From: Paraburkholderia sp. PGU19
GTDB taxonomy: Bacteria > Pseudomonadota > Gammaproteobacteria > Burkholderiales > Burkholderiaceae
NCBI RefSeq assembly: GCF_013426915.1
Contig: NZ_AP023182.1
Coordinates: 62,001-126,000 of the forward strand
DNA: 64,000 nt
Reading direction: 5' to 3'
Below, one piece after another: positions 18,303-28,519 of the stretch. Positions within the stretch are counted from its first letter, which is position 1. Each line of letters starts with the position of its first letter. The notes beneath the pieces were generated by a model that ran no database searches, had not been told where the DNA came from, and worked only from the letters and a program-made list of their open reading frames with translations. Both the position numbers and the translations under genes were made by a program.

Positions 18303-19390
18303 GGCGGAAAAGAAATCAGACGGTTCGGATGGCGTATTCGGGTTCAAGCGTCGGCGCACTGACGGGGTTACACAGCAAGTCCAGACTCTCACGCACGATA
18401 CGGTTTGCGTCGGCGACCGGACCATCGTGGACAATCGTCCTGTCGGGCCGAACTACGGCGACCCACCCGACGGGCACCAGCCCGGGAAGGAATACGCCTT
18501 CGAGGTCTTCCCAGCTGTCTAACGGGGCAAGATGCAGCCGTTGCCCGCGATGGGCAATCTGAACGATGCTCCCCCCGGCACGCGCAAACGCTGCGGCCGT
18601 CGCGTGCTCGAGCGAAGCCGCGGCGTCAATACCAAACCCGATCAGGGCGAGACCCTGCCCGAGCACGTCGTCGCTCAGGCGTGTTGTGCCATCCGAACCT
18701 CTAACCCAGCCTTGTGCGATGACCGCGCCACGAACAAGCTTTGCGCAGGAGCGGCCCTGGACGAACAGTCCGCTGCCAAATGCATTCTTCGGCTTGATCT
18801 GCAGCTCCTCGAATTGCGCGCGCAGGCGCGGCGCCAGTCTCGAAAGACGCATCAACCCATGCGTGAACAGGGCGACGGCGCCATTTCGCGGCATGACCAG
18901 CTTGCCCATGAATTTTGCTAGTTTGATCATCGCCTTCGCGTGGGGACGCCGCTCCTCGTCATAGGTTTCCAGAATCGTCGGGCCTGCACGTCCCTGCACC
19001 ACCTGTGAACGCCGGTCTAAATCCGACACTAAACGACGGCGTTTCGGAATTGAGCCGTTAGACGACCTATTCTCGTTGAGCAGTGTGTGGGGAACACGTA
19101 CAGCAGGGTATCGATGACGCTTTGTGCGTCGTAAGGAGCCCGTAGGGCGAGTGCAGACGCGCAAAGCGCGTTGAGGATGACGGCGGGGAGCGGTTGCGGT
19201 AGAAAGGCGCAGCGCCGAAGAAACCACTGGCGCGACACCGGTAAACCGCCAAGTTCACCCCGGAGTCGCGCCACACAAGTCGCAATGCAAAGCCACGGGG
19301 CTTAACAGAGGAGCGCGTGCAGCCGCAGTATTCCACGGCTCGTGCGCCCCTGTCTATCGCATTGTCTTCGGCGTTCTACGGGGATCGCCG

Positions 19391-19858
19391 ATGACCGAAG
19401 GCAATGCCGGTGGCATGCTGCCCACGGGCCGTTTCTTCCTGTGCGCCCGCTGCCGCACGCAGGTGTTCATTTGCCGCCGATGTGATCGAGGCCAGATCTA
19501 TTGCGCCGGCGGCTGTGCGCAAGCAGCCCGGCGCGCCAGCTTGCGCGAAGCGGCTCAACGTTACCAGCGCTCTCGCCGCGGGCGTCTTGCCCATGCGCAG
19601 CGCGCCCGTCGCTATCGGGCGCAACGCAATAAAGTGACGCATCACGGTTCACCTGCGACGGCGCCCAGTGCTCTACTGCCAGCGGACTCGATGCACGCCG
19701 CTGGCACTCATCGTCGCGTCACAACCTCGGTACCGGCGACGAAGCATTGCCACCTATGCGGCTGTGCCTGTTCGCCGTTCGTGCGCCTTGGCCCGTTGCG
19801 CCGTCGAGCTCCTCATTGCATCTACCGATTCCGAGGAGGCTCTGACGGTGACGATTGA
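19391..19858 (+). CDS. Accessory Cys-rich protein carried by the IS21 element
   Basis: A 155-residue basic protein encoded upstream of istA and overlapping its start. Near residues 17-45 it has a cysteine array, [19 protein letters not shown] followed by [13 protein letters not shown], which looks like a zinc-ribbon or zinc-finger unit. The middle is very Arg-rich ([19 protein letters not shown]), suggesting nucleic-acid binding. The C-terminal third is less protein-like. GGGGATCG precedes the ATG. Typical IS21 elements carry only istA and istB, so its role (target choice, regulation or none) is open. Confidence 0.55.
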   Translation: MTEGNAGGMLPTGRFFLCARCRTQVFICRRCDRGQIYCAGGCAQAARRASLREAAQRYQRSRRGRLAHAQRARRYRAQRNKVTHHGSPATAPSALLPADSMHAAGTHRRVTTSVPATKHCHLCGCACSPFVRLGPLRRRAPHCIYRFRGGSDGDD

Positions 19859-21347
19859 CGCTGAACTCGAAGCCCATATCCTGCGGCTCTACCACGTCGA
19901 GAAGTGGCGCTGCGGCACGATCGCGCAGCAACTGCACGTGCATCGCGGGACTGTCAAACGTGTGCTCGCACAGGCTGGCCTACCGCGCCACGGTCCGGCG
20001 CCGCGCTCTTCGATGATCGAGCCGTACCTGCCGTTCATTCGCCAGACGCTCGAGAAGTACCCAACGCTTACCGCCAGCCGCCTGTACGGCATGGTGCGCG
20101 AGCGCGGCTATCAAGGTGGCCCCACGCACTTCCGGCATCTGATCTCGCTGCATCGGCCACGCCCGGCTGCCGAAGCGTATCTGCGGTTGCGCACCTTGCC
20201 CGGCGAACAGATGCAATGCGACTGGGGGCACTTCGGCCACCTGCAAATTGGCCGCGCGCGCCGGCCCTTGATGGCCTTCGTGATGGTGCTCTCGTACTCG
20301 CGCGACCTGTATCTGCGCTTCTTCCTCGACGCGCGCATGGAGAACTTCCTGCGCGGTCATATCGGCGCCTTCACCCGCTGGGGCGGGCTCGGCAGGGTCA
20401 TCCTCTACGATAACCTCAAGAGCGCCGTGCTCGAACGCCAGGGGGACGCCATTCGTTTCCACCCGACGCTGCTCGCCTTCGCCGCGCACTATCGCTTCGA
20501 ACCGAGACCGGTGGCGATTGCGCGCGGCAACGAGAAGGGCCGCGTCGAGCGTGCAATTCGTCATGTCCGCGACGCGTTCTTCGCGGCCAGGCAGTTCACC
20601 GATCTGGACGATCTGAATGCGCAAGCCGAGCACTGGTGCCGCACGCAGGCAGCCGATCGCCCGTGCCCGGAGGATCGAGCGATCAGTGTGCGCCAGGCGT
20701 TTGCCCAGGAGCAGCCGATGCTGCTTGCGCTACCGCAGAACCCGTATCCTGTTGAGGAAACGCTCGCCGTCAAGGTCGGGAAGACGCCCTATGTACGCTT
20801 CGATCTAAACGACTACTCGATCCCGCACACGCACGTGCGGCGCACGCTCACGGTACGCGCCGATCTCGAGCAGGTACGCGTGCTGGACGGTGCCGATGTC
20901 ATTGCGCGTCACGATCGCAGCTACGACCGCGGCGCGCAAATCGAAGAGCCGGTTCACATCGAGACACTCGTCGGCGTCAAACGCGAGGCTCGCCATCATC
21001 GTGGCATGGATCGCCTGGCCAGGGCCGCCCCCGCCAGTCAGGATCTGCTGCGCCGCGCGGCCGAACGCGGTGCGAACCTGGGCACCATCACGGCAGCGCT
21101 GCTGCGCATGCTCGATCGCTACGGCGCCGCGCAATTGCAGGCCGCGATCGGCGATGCGCTCGAAAGCGGTGTGCCCCACCCGAATGCCGTGCGCCTGGCG
21201 CTGGAGCGCCGTCGCGAAGCGCGTCAATTACCCCCGCCGCTGGCCGTGTGCCTACCGCCGCACGTGCGCCAGAAGGACGCGCCGGTTCAACCCCACCGGC
21301 TCGATACCTACGATCAACTTGCTGGAGGTCCCGATGAGCTCGCTTGA
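19848..21347 (+). CDS. istA: IS21-family transposase IstA
   Basis: A 499-residue IS21 transposase. The N-terminal helix-turn-helix ([20 protein letters not shown]) is followed by an rve integrase core: [14 protein letters not shown] (first Asp), [11 protein letters not shown] (second Asp) and [17 protein letters not shown] (Glu). The C-terminal part ([20 protein letters not shown]) is the usual Mu-transposase-like beta barrel. The start is taken as GTG 19848 because GAGGAGG lies just upstream. Its end overlaps the istB start, as usual in this family. The frame is intact. Confidence 0.93.
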   Translation: MTIDAELEAHILRLYHVEKWRCGTIAQQLHVHRGTVKRVLAQAGLPRHGPAPRSSMIEPYLPFIRQTLEKYPTLTASRLYGMVRERGYQGGPTHFRHLISLHRPRPAAEAYLRLRTLPGEQMQCDWGHFGHLQIGRARRPLMAFVMVLSYSRDLYLRFFLDARMENFLRGHIGAFTRWGGLGRVILYDNLKSAVLERQGDAIRFHPTLLAFAAHYRFEPRPVAIARGNEKGRVERAIRHVRDAFFAARQFTDLDDLNAQAEHWCRTQAADRPCPEDRAISVRQAFAQEQPMLLALPQNPYPVEETLAVKVGKTPYVRFDLNDYSIPHTHVRRTLTVRADLEQVRVLDGADVIARHDRSYDRGAQIEEPVHIETLVGVKREARHHRGMDRLARAAPASQDLLRRAAERGANLGTITAALLRMLDRYGAAQLQAAIGDALESGVPHPNAVRLALERRREARQLPPPLAVCLPPHVRQKDAPVQPHRLDTYDQLAGGPDELA

Positions 21348-22107
21348 ATCATTACGTATGCGTGCGCAGGAATTACGTTTGCACGGGCTGCTTGCCCACT
21401 GGCCCGAGGTTGCGCATGAACCGTGGGTCGCGCCGCTGGTGCAGTGGGAGGAAGACGAACGGGCGCGCCGATCACTCGAGCGGCGCATCAAGGATGCGCA
21501 TCTGGGTGGCTTCAAGGCGTTGTGCGACTTCGACTGGAGTTGGCCGTCGCGGTGTGATCGCGGCGCCATCGAAGATCTGATGACACTCGGGTTCCTGAAG
21601 GACGCCGCGAACGTCGTGCTCATCGGCCCAAACGGCGTGGGCAAGTCGACACTGGCGAAGAACGTCGCGCATCAGGCACTCGTGCATGGACACACGGTGC
21701 TGTTCACCACCGCCGGCAATATGCTGGGCGAACTCGCTGCGCTCGATAGCGATTCAACGCTGCGCCGGCGCCTGCATCGCTATGCTGCGCCCGACGTCCT
21801 TGTAATCGACGAGGTCGGCTACCTCTCGTACTCGAATCGCCACGCCGATCTGCTGTTCGAGCTGATCAGCCGGAGATACCAGAACAACAGCACCATCGTT
21901 ACATCGAATCGACCGTTTGCCGAATGGCACGAGGTGTTCCCGAACGCCGCCTGTGTCGTGTCGCTCGTCGATCGCCTCGTGCATCACGCCGAGGTCATCC
22001 CGATCGAAGGCGAATCGTATCGCTTGAAGGAAGCGCGTGAACGGGCCGAAAAACGCGCCCGCCAGCGCAGTCCCGGTAAATCCGCCAAAGGAGGCGAGTC
22101 CTCATGA
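21334..22107 (+). CDS. istB: IS21-family helper ATPase IstB
   Basis: A 257-residue AAA+ ATPase related to DnaC and IstB. Walker A is [15 protein letters not shown], Walker B is [20 protein letters not shown], and [20 protein letters not shown] carries sensor-1 residues. It assists IstA in target capture and strand transfer. The start ATG follows GGAGGTCCCG and overlaps the end of istA by 14 bases; its stop overlaps the next small gene by ATGA. Confidence 0.94.
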   Translation: MSSLESLRMRAQELRLHGLLAHWPEVAHEPWVAPLVQWEEDERARRSLERRIKDAHLGGFKALCDFDWSWPSRCDRGAIEDLMTLGFLKDAANVVLIGPNGVGKSTLAKNVAHQALVHGHTVLFTTAGNMLGELAALDSDSTLRRRLHRYAAPDVLVIDEVGYLSYSNRHADLLFELISRRYQNNSTIVTSNRPFAEWHEVFPNAACVVSLVDRLVHHAEVIPIEGESYRLKEARERAEKRARQRSPGKSAKGGESS

Positions 22108-22319
22108 AAGCCCCGCCGCTGCCTTCCGGCCGCACCCGCGGCTTAAGCTTCATCGTCCCCGCGGACTGGACGCCCGAACAGGCGCTCGCCGTGTTTGAAC
22201 TGCTCGACGACCTGCGTGAAGTGATCTGCGCACGCTATCTGTCCGACATGCAGCAGGTCCTGCGCCAAGATCGCCGGCAACGCGAGCCGCCGTTCAACGA
22301 GCACGACCCGCCGTTCTGA
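22104..22319 (+). CDS. Small third gene of the IS21 element
   Basis: A 71-residue protein translationally coupled to istB by an ATGA overlap. The centre (VPADWTPEQALAVFELLDDL followed by REVICARYL) is a predicted helical segment, and the C-terminus is charged and Pro-rich. Its tight coupling and its position before the element's terminator argue that it is a genuine IS gene. Function unknown. Confidence 0.6.
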   Translation: MKAPPLPSGRTRGLSFIVPADWTPEQALAVFELLDDLREVICARYLSDMQQVLRQDRRQREPPFNEHDPPF

Positions 22320-22339
22320 TCAACGCTGCGCATACAACG

Positions 22340-22362
22340 AAAGGGGCCCGCGCGGCCCCTTT
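22340..22362 (+). terminator. Strong hairpin at the end of the IS21 genes
   Basis: A perfect 9-bp stem (AAAGGGGCC paired with GGCCCCTTT) with a 5-base loop, 21 bp after the last IS gene. It ends in TTT then GTACTT, so it can act as a rho-independent-like terminator. Confidence 0.7.
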
Positions 22363-23441
22363 GTACTTGAGTGAACCGCTCAGCCTTGCGCCGTCGTTTA
22401 GCGTCGCTTTTACACCGGCGCTAACACCACCCATGCGAGCTTCCAGCAAAGATTGGCCGCGTCGCGAAGTCCAGCGACCAGCCCCTGCCCGACGAATGGA
22501 GGCGTGATGTGGGCCGCGTCGCCCGCGAGGAACACCCGGCCCTTGCTGAACGCATCGACGGTGCGCGCATGGAAGCGATACACGGCCTTGCGCTCAATGA
22601 TCATGTCTTCAACATTGCCCCAGGGGGAGAGCAACTCCCGGATGCGAGTCTCGGATTCCATCTCCTCGCGACGCTCGCCCGGGCGCAGCATGAACTCCCA
22701 GCGTTCACGGTTGCCAGGCGCGACCATATGGGGGATCGGTCGCCGGTGATCGCAGATGAACTCAATATGGTCAATGGGGCGCGGAACGTTCCGCGCATCG
22801 ACGATCAGCCAGTCCTCTGCGAACGTCTTCCCCTTGAACTCCTGCCCAATGAGCTGCCTTACCAGCGAGCTCGCCCCATCGGCGCCGACCATATAGCGGG
22901 CCCGCACTACACGGGTACGCCCGTGCCCAAGGTCCAGTGATGCGAGCACATGATCCCGGTCTTCCGTAAAGCTCTTGAACTGGACGCCCAGCAGGATCTC
23001 GGCGCAGCTGTACGTCTCGAGCCGGGCGCGCAGGCACCGCTCGAGGTCGGGCTGGTAGAACGTGACGAGCTTCGGGTGGCCATCCAGGCTGCCCAGCGAA
23101 TTGACCTTGCCGAACAGGCCCAACCTGGGCGACCTCATATGCACGTACGGTATGGCAACCGTCTCGAAATCGCGCTCCTCAACGCCTGCAAGCTGAAGGA
23201 TGCGTAGCGCTTCGTTGTCCAGTGCAATCGCACGAGGCGCCATGAACACTTCGGTCGACCTGTCGACAACCATGACCTTCACGCCGTGCCGTGCCAGCAG
23301 ATTGGCTATGGTTGCACCTACCGGTCCGCAACCCACCACTAAAACATCCACCGCTGGCGGCATTGCTTCCATCGGCGGACGAACCTGGCCATGCCGGCTC
23401 GACGGCGCGGCGCCGTTTATTGCTCCTGTCTCCACAGTCAC

Positions 23442-23564
23442 TCCATCTGTCGTTTGTTAGACCGGCCCTCGGATGCCTTTAATGACATTAAACTCATTAC
23501 TGATAGTTTTGTCAATGTAGACAGTTGCATCTATACTTGGGTACGTACAAATGCGGACCCGATC
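23442..23564. promoter_or_regulatory. Divergent promoter region between the FAD monooxygenase and TetR genes
   Basis: A 123-bp AT-richer spacer with divergent starts on both sides. Around 23516-23537 an imperfect inverted repeat (TGTAGA...TCTATA) is a candidate TetR operator. This is weak evidence; the position is right but the symmetry is partial. Confidence 0.4.
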
Positions 23565-24320
23565 ATGCCGAAAACTGCCAATCCCCGGACAGCGAAACGC
23601 CCTGGCCGTGCGGCGCCAGTCGCCCCGGTTGCCGTTCCCGAAGAACGCGAGCCACGTGGTGCGCGCCGCAAGCGCGAGACGCGCGGCCGCCTGCTCGACG
23701 CGGCCCTCAGACTGATGGCCGAAAAGGGCATGGAGGGCGTAGCGATCAACGAAATCACCGAGGCTGCCGATGTCGGATTTGGCTCCTTCTACAACCACTT
23801 TGAATCGAAGGAAGCGATTTATGCGATCCTTGTCGATAACGTGTTCGAAGATTTCGCGGACATGCTGGATCGCCTCGCGAGTGGGCTTTCCGATCCAGCC
23901 GAGGTGATTTCCGTCTCCGTTCGCCATACCGTGATGCGTGCGCGGCGCGATCCCGTGTGGGGACGATTCCTGATACGTGAGGGGTTTTCGGCACGTGCGA
24001 TGAGCCGCGGGCTGGGTCAGCGGCTGCTGCGCGACATCGGCAACGGTATTGCCGCGAAGCGCTTCGTGGTCGCCGATCCGTTCATCGGCTTTCTTTCGGT
24101 AGGCGGCACGGTCCTCTGCGCGATTGCTGCCGAGCTGAACTTCGTCGCGCCGGGTGCACCGGCGGCAGGCGTGCTCAAGGAACTGGGATTCAACGGAGAG
24201 CATTTCCCCGAGCGTACGGCAGCAACGCTGCTGCAGACACTCGGACTCAAGCGCGCCGAGGCTGAGAAGATTGCCTCGCGTCCGCTGCCGCTCGTGCAGG
24301 AGCCTGTTGAAACGGATTGA
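23565..24320 (+). CDS. TetR-family transcriptional regulator
   Basis: A 251-residue regulator. After a basic, Pro/Ala-rich leader of about 35 residues comes the TetR helix-turn-helix (RGRLLDAALRLMAEKGMEGV, then ITEAADVGFGSFYNHFESKE). The remaining helical part is a ligand-binding domain of unknown specificity. The ATG at 23565 is in frame and directly follows the divergent promoter region. It is transcribed away from the aromatic monooxygenase operon, which it probably represses until substrate or a pathway intermediate binds. Confidence 0.9.
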   Translation: MPKTANPRTAKRPGRAAPVAPVAVPEEREPRGARRKRETRGRLLDAALRLMAEKGMEGVAINEITEAADVGFGSFYNHFESKEAIYAILVDNVFEDFADMLDRLASGLSDPAEVISVSVRHTVMRARRDPVWGRFLIREGFSARAMSRGLGQRLLRDIGNGIAAKRFVVADPFIGFLSVGGTVLCAIAAELNFVAPGAPAAGVLKELGFNGEHFPERTAATLLQTLGLKRAEAEKIASRPLPLVQEPVETD

Positions 24321-24703
24321 GGTCAGACCGCGATGACGTTACCGTTCGGCCGACCTGCCGTCGACGAGCGATGATGACTGACCACTCTGCTTCCGGGGTA
24401 CGCACGACAAGCAAGCATCGGTCGCCACTCGCGCAGGCCCGCCAGACGGAGCCAGTTGCCCATTGCGAGAGCTTCAATCGCCCGCCAGTGCAAGAACGTT
24501 AGCAATCAACTCGCGGTCCCCGTTGTCAAGCACTTCCCAGTGAAACCTTGCAAGTTCCAGAAGTGCTGCCGATACGGTTTTAACCGGATGAGGTGTCGAC
24601 GCGAAAAGGGGCCACGCATGCAGCAGGTAGATGAGTCCATATCGCATGGCACCCGCTAAATTGCTAGCCCTCTTTCTCTAGACGCCTAGGAGCGGACTCC
24701 TCA
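24321..24703. other. Intergenic stretch, nothing recognised
   Basis: About 380 bp downstream of the TetR gene, with no supported gene or strong hairpin. Confidence 0.35.
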
Positions 24704-24892
24704 TCAGCCTCTCATAATGTTGACGGCGACGATTTCGCATCCAGGGTCGGCGTGCTCGTGCGCGACTTTATCCGCTTCCTCGTACGAGAGAAAGGACGAG
24801 GCTTCCTTAATCTCCAGTGCCATGCCGATATCGCCGTCCTCTGCGGTGCAGAGGAACTTCTCGCCAGTCTTCACGATGTAGACGGTCGTCAT
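24704..24892 (-). CDS. Small hypothetical protein
   Basis: A 62-residue acidic protein, MTTVYIVKTGEKFLCTAEDG at the start, then SFLSYEEADKVAHEHADPGC and a short C-terminal strand. The sequence is protein-like with alternating strands and one helix. Function unknown; no neighbour is close enough to suggest a role. Confidence 0.55.
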   Translation of the reverse strand: MTTVYIVKTGEKFLCTAEDGDIGMALEIKEASSFLSYEEADKVAHEHADPGCEIVAVNIMRG

Positions 24893-25419
24893 GTCTTGGC
24901 AACGCGAAGTGCTGGCAGATAAGGCCGAAGCATGTGTGAAACGCCTGCGTGCGACGTGCGTCGCGAAAGCCGCACATTTGGCGTTCGCGCCTGCGGGTTG
25001 GCTGGTGGCTATTCTCGGCGCGGTTATTCACGCGAGCGTCCGCTTTGATGAAGGAGAATCAGGGCCGTTTGTTGAGTATGAGTGTCTCATCCTGGCGCAC
25101 ACTGCGAAGGCTCATTCCCGGTCGGGGCGCGACCAACTGCCCGTCGGGCAGCGGTCGGCCTACGACCAGTTGCTCGATAATCCCTCCATAGATCGTCGAC
25201 GCTCAGAAAGCGCAGTCCAACGAATTCCGTTTCCCTGCAGAAACGAATGCGTCCACGCCCCAGTGGTTTGCACTCGTGACATTAGCCGGATGTGCGGGCG
25301 GATCCGCCGCCAGACATCCGGCTTCTTTTTAAGGCCACGCGTGACTGTTACCTCAGTCGCTTTGTGGAACGACATTCGGTGGACGGCTTCCGTGCCCGGC
25401 ATTGCCTGAGCCGTTGCGC
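24893..25419. other. Intergenic stretch, nothing recognised
   Basis: About 530 bp without a convincing gene, RNA or repeat on either strand. Confidence 0.35.
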
Positions 25420-26039
25420 TCAGGGCTTGACGTTGAACAACGGTCCCTGCAGGTCAGGGAAATTGCTCGTGTTGAGCACTTGAATGCCCGCGTTGTGCTC
25501 GCCATTGAAGGGCGTCACGGTGCCCGGGCAGCCGGCCTTGACCGCGTCCTTGGGATCGTTGAACCACAGGCCCAAATGGTATTGGTGGACCGGGAAGGTG
25601 GCCGGGTTCTGGCCGACGTCCGGGAACGCGTTGTTAAATACTATCGGAGCCGGCGCCACGTTCGGGGCGACGATGAAGGTCTCGATACTAGATCGACCGA
25701 TAAATCGCTGCGAACCCTTCCCGCTCCCATCGGTCTCGATGTCTCCCTGGTACCATGACAGGCCGAACGGAGGGTTGGGGACCTGGATGACGAAAAAGTC
25801 GAAGTCGGTGTTGGGAGGTAACCCTTCCACCTTGACTCGCATGTGTTCGACTGCGCCCTCGGACTCGATATTCACTTTCGCCTTCGCGTTTGGCAAGCAC
25901 CCGGCTTTCGCCACACCCGCGGAGCGCACCATGTCGAATTTGATCTCCGGTTCGTCACCGAGTGCGGGCTTTGCCGTCGCGCAGACCTAACGCCGACGAT
26001 CAACGCGCTCGCCGCCGTGGACCAGAGCGGCTTCATCAT
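25420..26039 (-). pseudogene. Secreted hypothetical protein with a frameshift in the signal-peptide region
   Basis: The main open part from 25932 reads MVRSAGVAKAGCLPNAKAKV, then VEHMRVKVEGLPPNTDFDFF and NPATFPVHQYHLGLWFNDPK, a soluble beta-rich domain of about 170 residues. Upstream, one frame gives MKPLWSTAASALIVGV, a signal-peptide start, while another gives ATAKPALGDEPEIKFDMVRS leading into the mature domain. A single frameshift near 25990 separates them, with a TAG directly before the second frame. It is either a broken gene or a sequencing error; if the start is the internal ATG, the product would lack an export signal. Domain function unknown. Confidence 0.55.
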
Positions 26040-26880
26040 ATGGCTTTGCGCGCTCGCTCGCCCAGGCAATGTATGCTGCGCCGAACTCTGTTCCGCCGCT
26101 GCCTCCATCGGTTGGCCGCCTGCGCGCGTATGTGCGATGTTCATCTGCTTGTCTCCATTGCATCCTTGAAAGTCACGGAAATCAGGAAGAGCGACAAAAG
26201 ATCTCCGACTACATCGGGCCCGCTTCATGGCTCGATGCGCCCCCCGTGCACGGAGCGTGCCAATATCGCGCAAATACCGTGATCTGACTCGTAAATGACT
26301 GACAGATCGGCCATTTCTCGTGGTGTGAGTGGAAAATTGTGACCAGAGCTAACGCACGGGTGAGCGCAAAGTGGTGGTCTACAACCAACTGCGCGACGTA
26401 TGGTGTTGGTCAAGACAAACTGAAAATAAAGCACCAGTCCAAAGCTGTTCCCAGCCGTCCGCGCTAGCAGCAATGCGTAATTCGACAGGTTTATGGTTTC
26501 GCCCCACAGGAGGTTCGGACGTGCGAGGACTGGATTCCTGGCAAGCAACTTTGATGCGACTTGTTGTCAGGCATCGCCCTTTAAATGGCAGATGCTATGT
26601 CGGACCTACCGAGAACGATCCGTTTGGCTGAAACGGAATTTCCAACTCTTTTTGAAGGCGACGGAATTGTCCTCGCCCCTGGTAGTTCCACTAGCCAAGG
26701 CATTCGCATCCAAGCCCGTTCTTGTTACGTATATACCGATTGCCAGACACCGGGTCGTCATCGCCCGTGTGTGGCGTAGACCTGAGTGAAACCCGCGTCG
26801 CCGTCATGAATCTTTCATATATTGACAGTGTCCTGGGGAACAGTGGTTGCGACGTCATATCGTATGTTTGAGGAGCTGCC
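26040..26880. other. Intergenic stretch upstream of the DUF4331 gene
   Basis: About 840 bp with no supported gene. The end carries the DUF4331 ribosome site (GAGGAG six bases before the ATG). The promoter of that operon should be here but no clear -35/-10 pair was identified. Confidence 0.35.
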
Positions 26881-28386
26881 ATGCTTACTTCGAGTTCTAA
26901 GGATCGACCGGTCCACTTCGCGTCAATGCAGGTACTGACTACAACACTGCTTTTCTGTGCCGCCGTAGGCTGTGCTTATGCATCGAGCCATCGTGAGGCG
27001 CCGCTGATCGCGACAATGCCAAAGGTGGATGGCACCGACTTCTACATGTTCAACAGCTATGAGCCGAATCGACGTGGCTATGTGACGCTGATCGCCAACT
27101 ATTCGCCTTTGGAAGATGCCTACGGAGGCCCGAATTACTTCACACTCGACCCCGATGCGCTGTATGAAATTCACATCGATAACGTCGGCGACGGCAGAGC
27201 GCATATGACGTTTCAATTCCGGTTCAAGAACACGGTGAGCAATGTCGCCCTGAACGTCGGCGGAAAGCAGGTTGCGATCCCTCTCGTTCAGGCGGGCCCC
27301 GTATCAGCAGGCGATTCGGCGAATCTGAACGTTAACGAAACGTACACGCTTAAAGTATTACGCGGTAACGACGACCATTCTGGAGAGGCGGTCACAGGCC
27401 CGGGCGGTATCACAACGTTCACGAAACCGACCGACTTTATAGGGACCAAGACCTTTGGCAGCGCAAGTGACTATGCCAGCTACTCACGGCAATATGTGTA
27501 CACGATCAACATTCCGGGGTGCAGTGCTCCGGGTCGCGTTTTTGTGGGTCAGCGAAAGGAGTCGTTCGCGGTGGCACTCGGCAAGACGTTCGATCTGCTG
27601 AACCTCAATCCTCTGGGACCCAGAAACGGGAACCCGAACGATCTGGCCGACAAGAACATCACCTCTATCGCGCTCGAGGTGCCGACCCAATGTCTGGTTG
27701 GCCAGAGTGGCTCCCCGGTCATCGGGGGATGGACGACATCAAGCATTCGCGTGGAGAGACTGCATGCGCTAAATCCAGATAGCGCTAGCAGCACCCCAGA
27801 AAAATCGGCGGGCGGCTGGGTACAGGTTTCCCGGCTCGGAATGCCACTGGTCAACGAACTCGTGATCGGACTGAAGGACAAGGACAAATTCAACAACTCA
27901 AGGCCGGCGAACGACGGGCAGTTCGCCGACTATGTGACGAATCCCACGCTGCCAGCGCTGATCGAGAGCCTTTTTCCCGCGGCCAAAGCGCCAACCAATT
28001 TCCCGCGCCTCGATCTGGTGTTCACGTTCCTGACGGGCTTTCGGGGACTCAACCAGTTAAGAATGGTCACTCCGTCAGAGATGTTGCGTCTGAATACGTC
28101 TATTCCGCCGACACCCAAAGGGAGTCAGAACAATCTGGGCGTCCTGGCTGGCGACAACGCGGGCTTTCCAAACGGACGGCGGCCAGGCGACGACGTCGTC
28201 ACGGCATCGCTCAGGGTGGTGATAGGCGTGCTATGCACATTCAATAACCCGGGAATCTTCGGCTGTTCGCCGTCTGATGCGCCAGCCGGAGCAGCGCCCC
28301 TGACAGACGGCGCAGCAATTGGCGACGGTGTATTCGACGGTTCTTTTCCTTACCTGACCACACCGATCCCCGGTGCAACCAATTGA
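26881..28386 (+). CDS. DUF4331-family secreted protein
   Basis: A 501-residue exported protein. A hydrophobic segment (MQVLTTTLLFCAAVGCAYA) acts as signal peptide and is followed at once by SSHREAPLI, the conserved opening of DUF4331 proteins. Further family-like blocks are KVDGTDFYMFNSYEPNRRGY and RLGMPLVNELVIGLKDKDKF. The start could be the ATG at 26881 (GAGGAG upstream) or the ATG 15 codons later. It is the first gene of a plus-strand set with a TPR protein and a HupE/UreJ-like membrane protein. The biochemical role of DUF4331 is unknown. Confidence 0.85.
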   Translation: MLTSSSKDRPVHFASMQVLTTTLLFCAAVGCAYASSHREAPLIATMPKVDGTDFYMFNSYEPNRRGYVTLIANYSPLEDAYGGPNYFTLDPDALYEIHIDNVGDGRAHMTFQFRFKNTVSNVALNVGGKQVAIPLVQAGPVSAGDSANLNVNETYTLKVLRGNDDHSGEAVTGPGGITTFTKPTDFIGTKTFGSASDYASYSRQYVYTINIPGCSAPGRVFVGQRKESFAVALGKTFDLLNLNPLGPRNGNPNDLADKNITSIALEVPTQCLVGQSGSPVIGGWTTSSIRVERLHALNPDSASSTPEKSAGGWVQVSRLGMPLVNELVIGLKDKDKFNNSRPANDGQFADYVTNPTLPALIESLFPAAKAPTNFPRLDLVFTFLTGFRGLNQLRMVTPSEMLRLNTSIPPTPKGSQNNLGVLAGDNAGFPNGRRPGDDVVTASLRVVIGVLCTFNNPGIFGCSPSDAPAGAAPLTDGAAIGDGVFDGSFPYLTTPIPGATN

Positions 28387-28519
28387 TGGCCGGGCAGCCG
28401 CAGTGAGTATGAGTGGCATCGTCATGGTGGCCGGCATAAGGCGAATTGGGGCGGGCGCCCTCAAGGTACGGCGGGCCTGTCGTTCGAACCAGACCCAGGT
28501 CGCCAGAAGGGATACCCGC

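Larger units (their letters stand above)
19004..22426 (+). mobile_element. IS21-family insertion sequence, 3423 bp, complete, with two accessory genes
   Basis: The ends start TG and end CA. The left terminus 19004-19045 and the inverted right terminus share long blocks (CGCCGGT, CTAAACGACGGCG) over about 40 bp. A 5-bp direct repeat CCACC flanks the element (18999-19003 and 22427-22431). Inside are an accessory zinc-finger gene, istA, istB and a third small gene, followed by a strong terminator. Precise excision restores the monooxygenase frame, which confirms the boundaries. Confidence 0.93.
18316..23441 (-). pseudogene. FAD-dependent aromatic monooxygenase (MhpA-like), interrupted by an IS21-family element
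   Basis: The N-terminal part (23441 to 22427) has the Rossmann motif VLVVGCGPVGATIANLLARH, the DG-type motif VGADGASSLVRQL and the FAD motif FLAGDAAHITPPFVGQGL. The C-terminal part (about 19003 to 18316) starts QGRAGPTILETYDEERRPHA and carries the thioredoxin-like tail of phenol-type hydroxylases. Removing the IS and one 5-bp repeat gives LCWKLAWVVQGRAGPT in one frame, about 566 residues. The start is a GTG after GATGGA. Similar enzymes hydroxylate phenolic acids such as 3-hydroxyphenylpropionate. Interruption should block the first step of this operon and may reduce its downstream expression. Confidence 0.88.
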
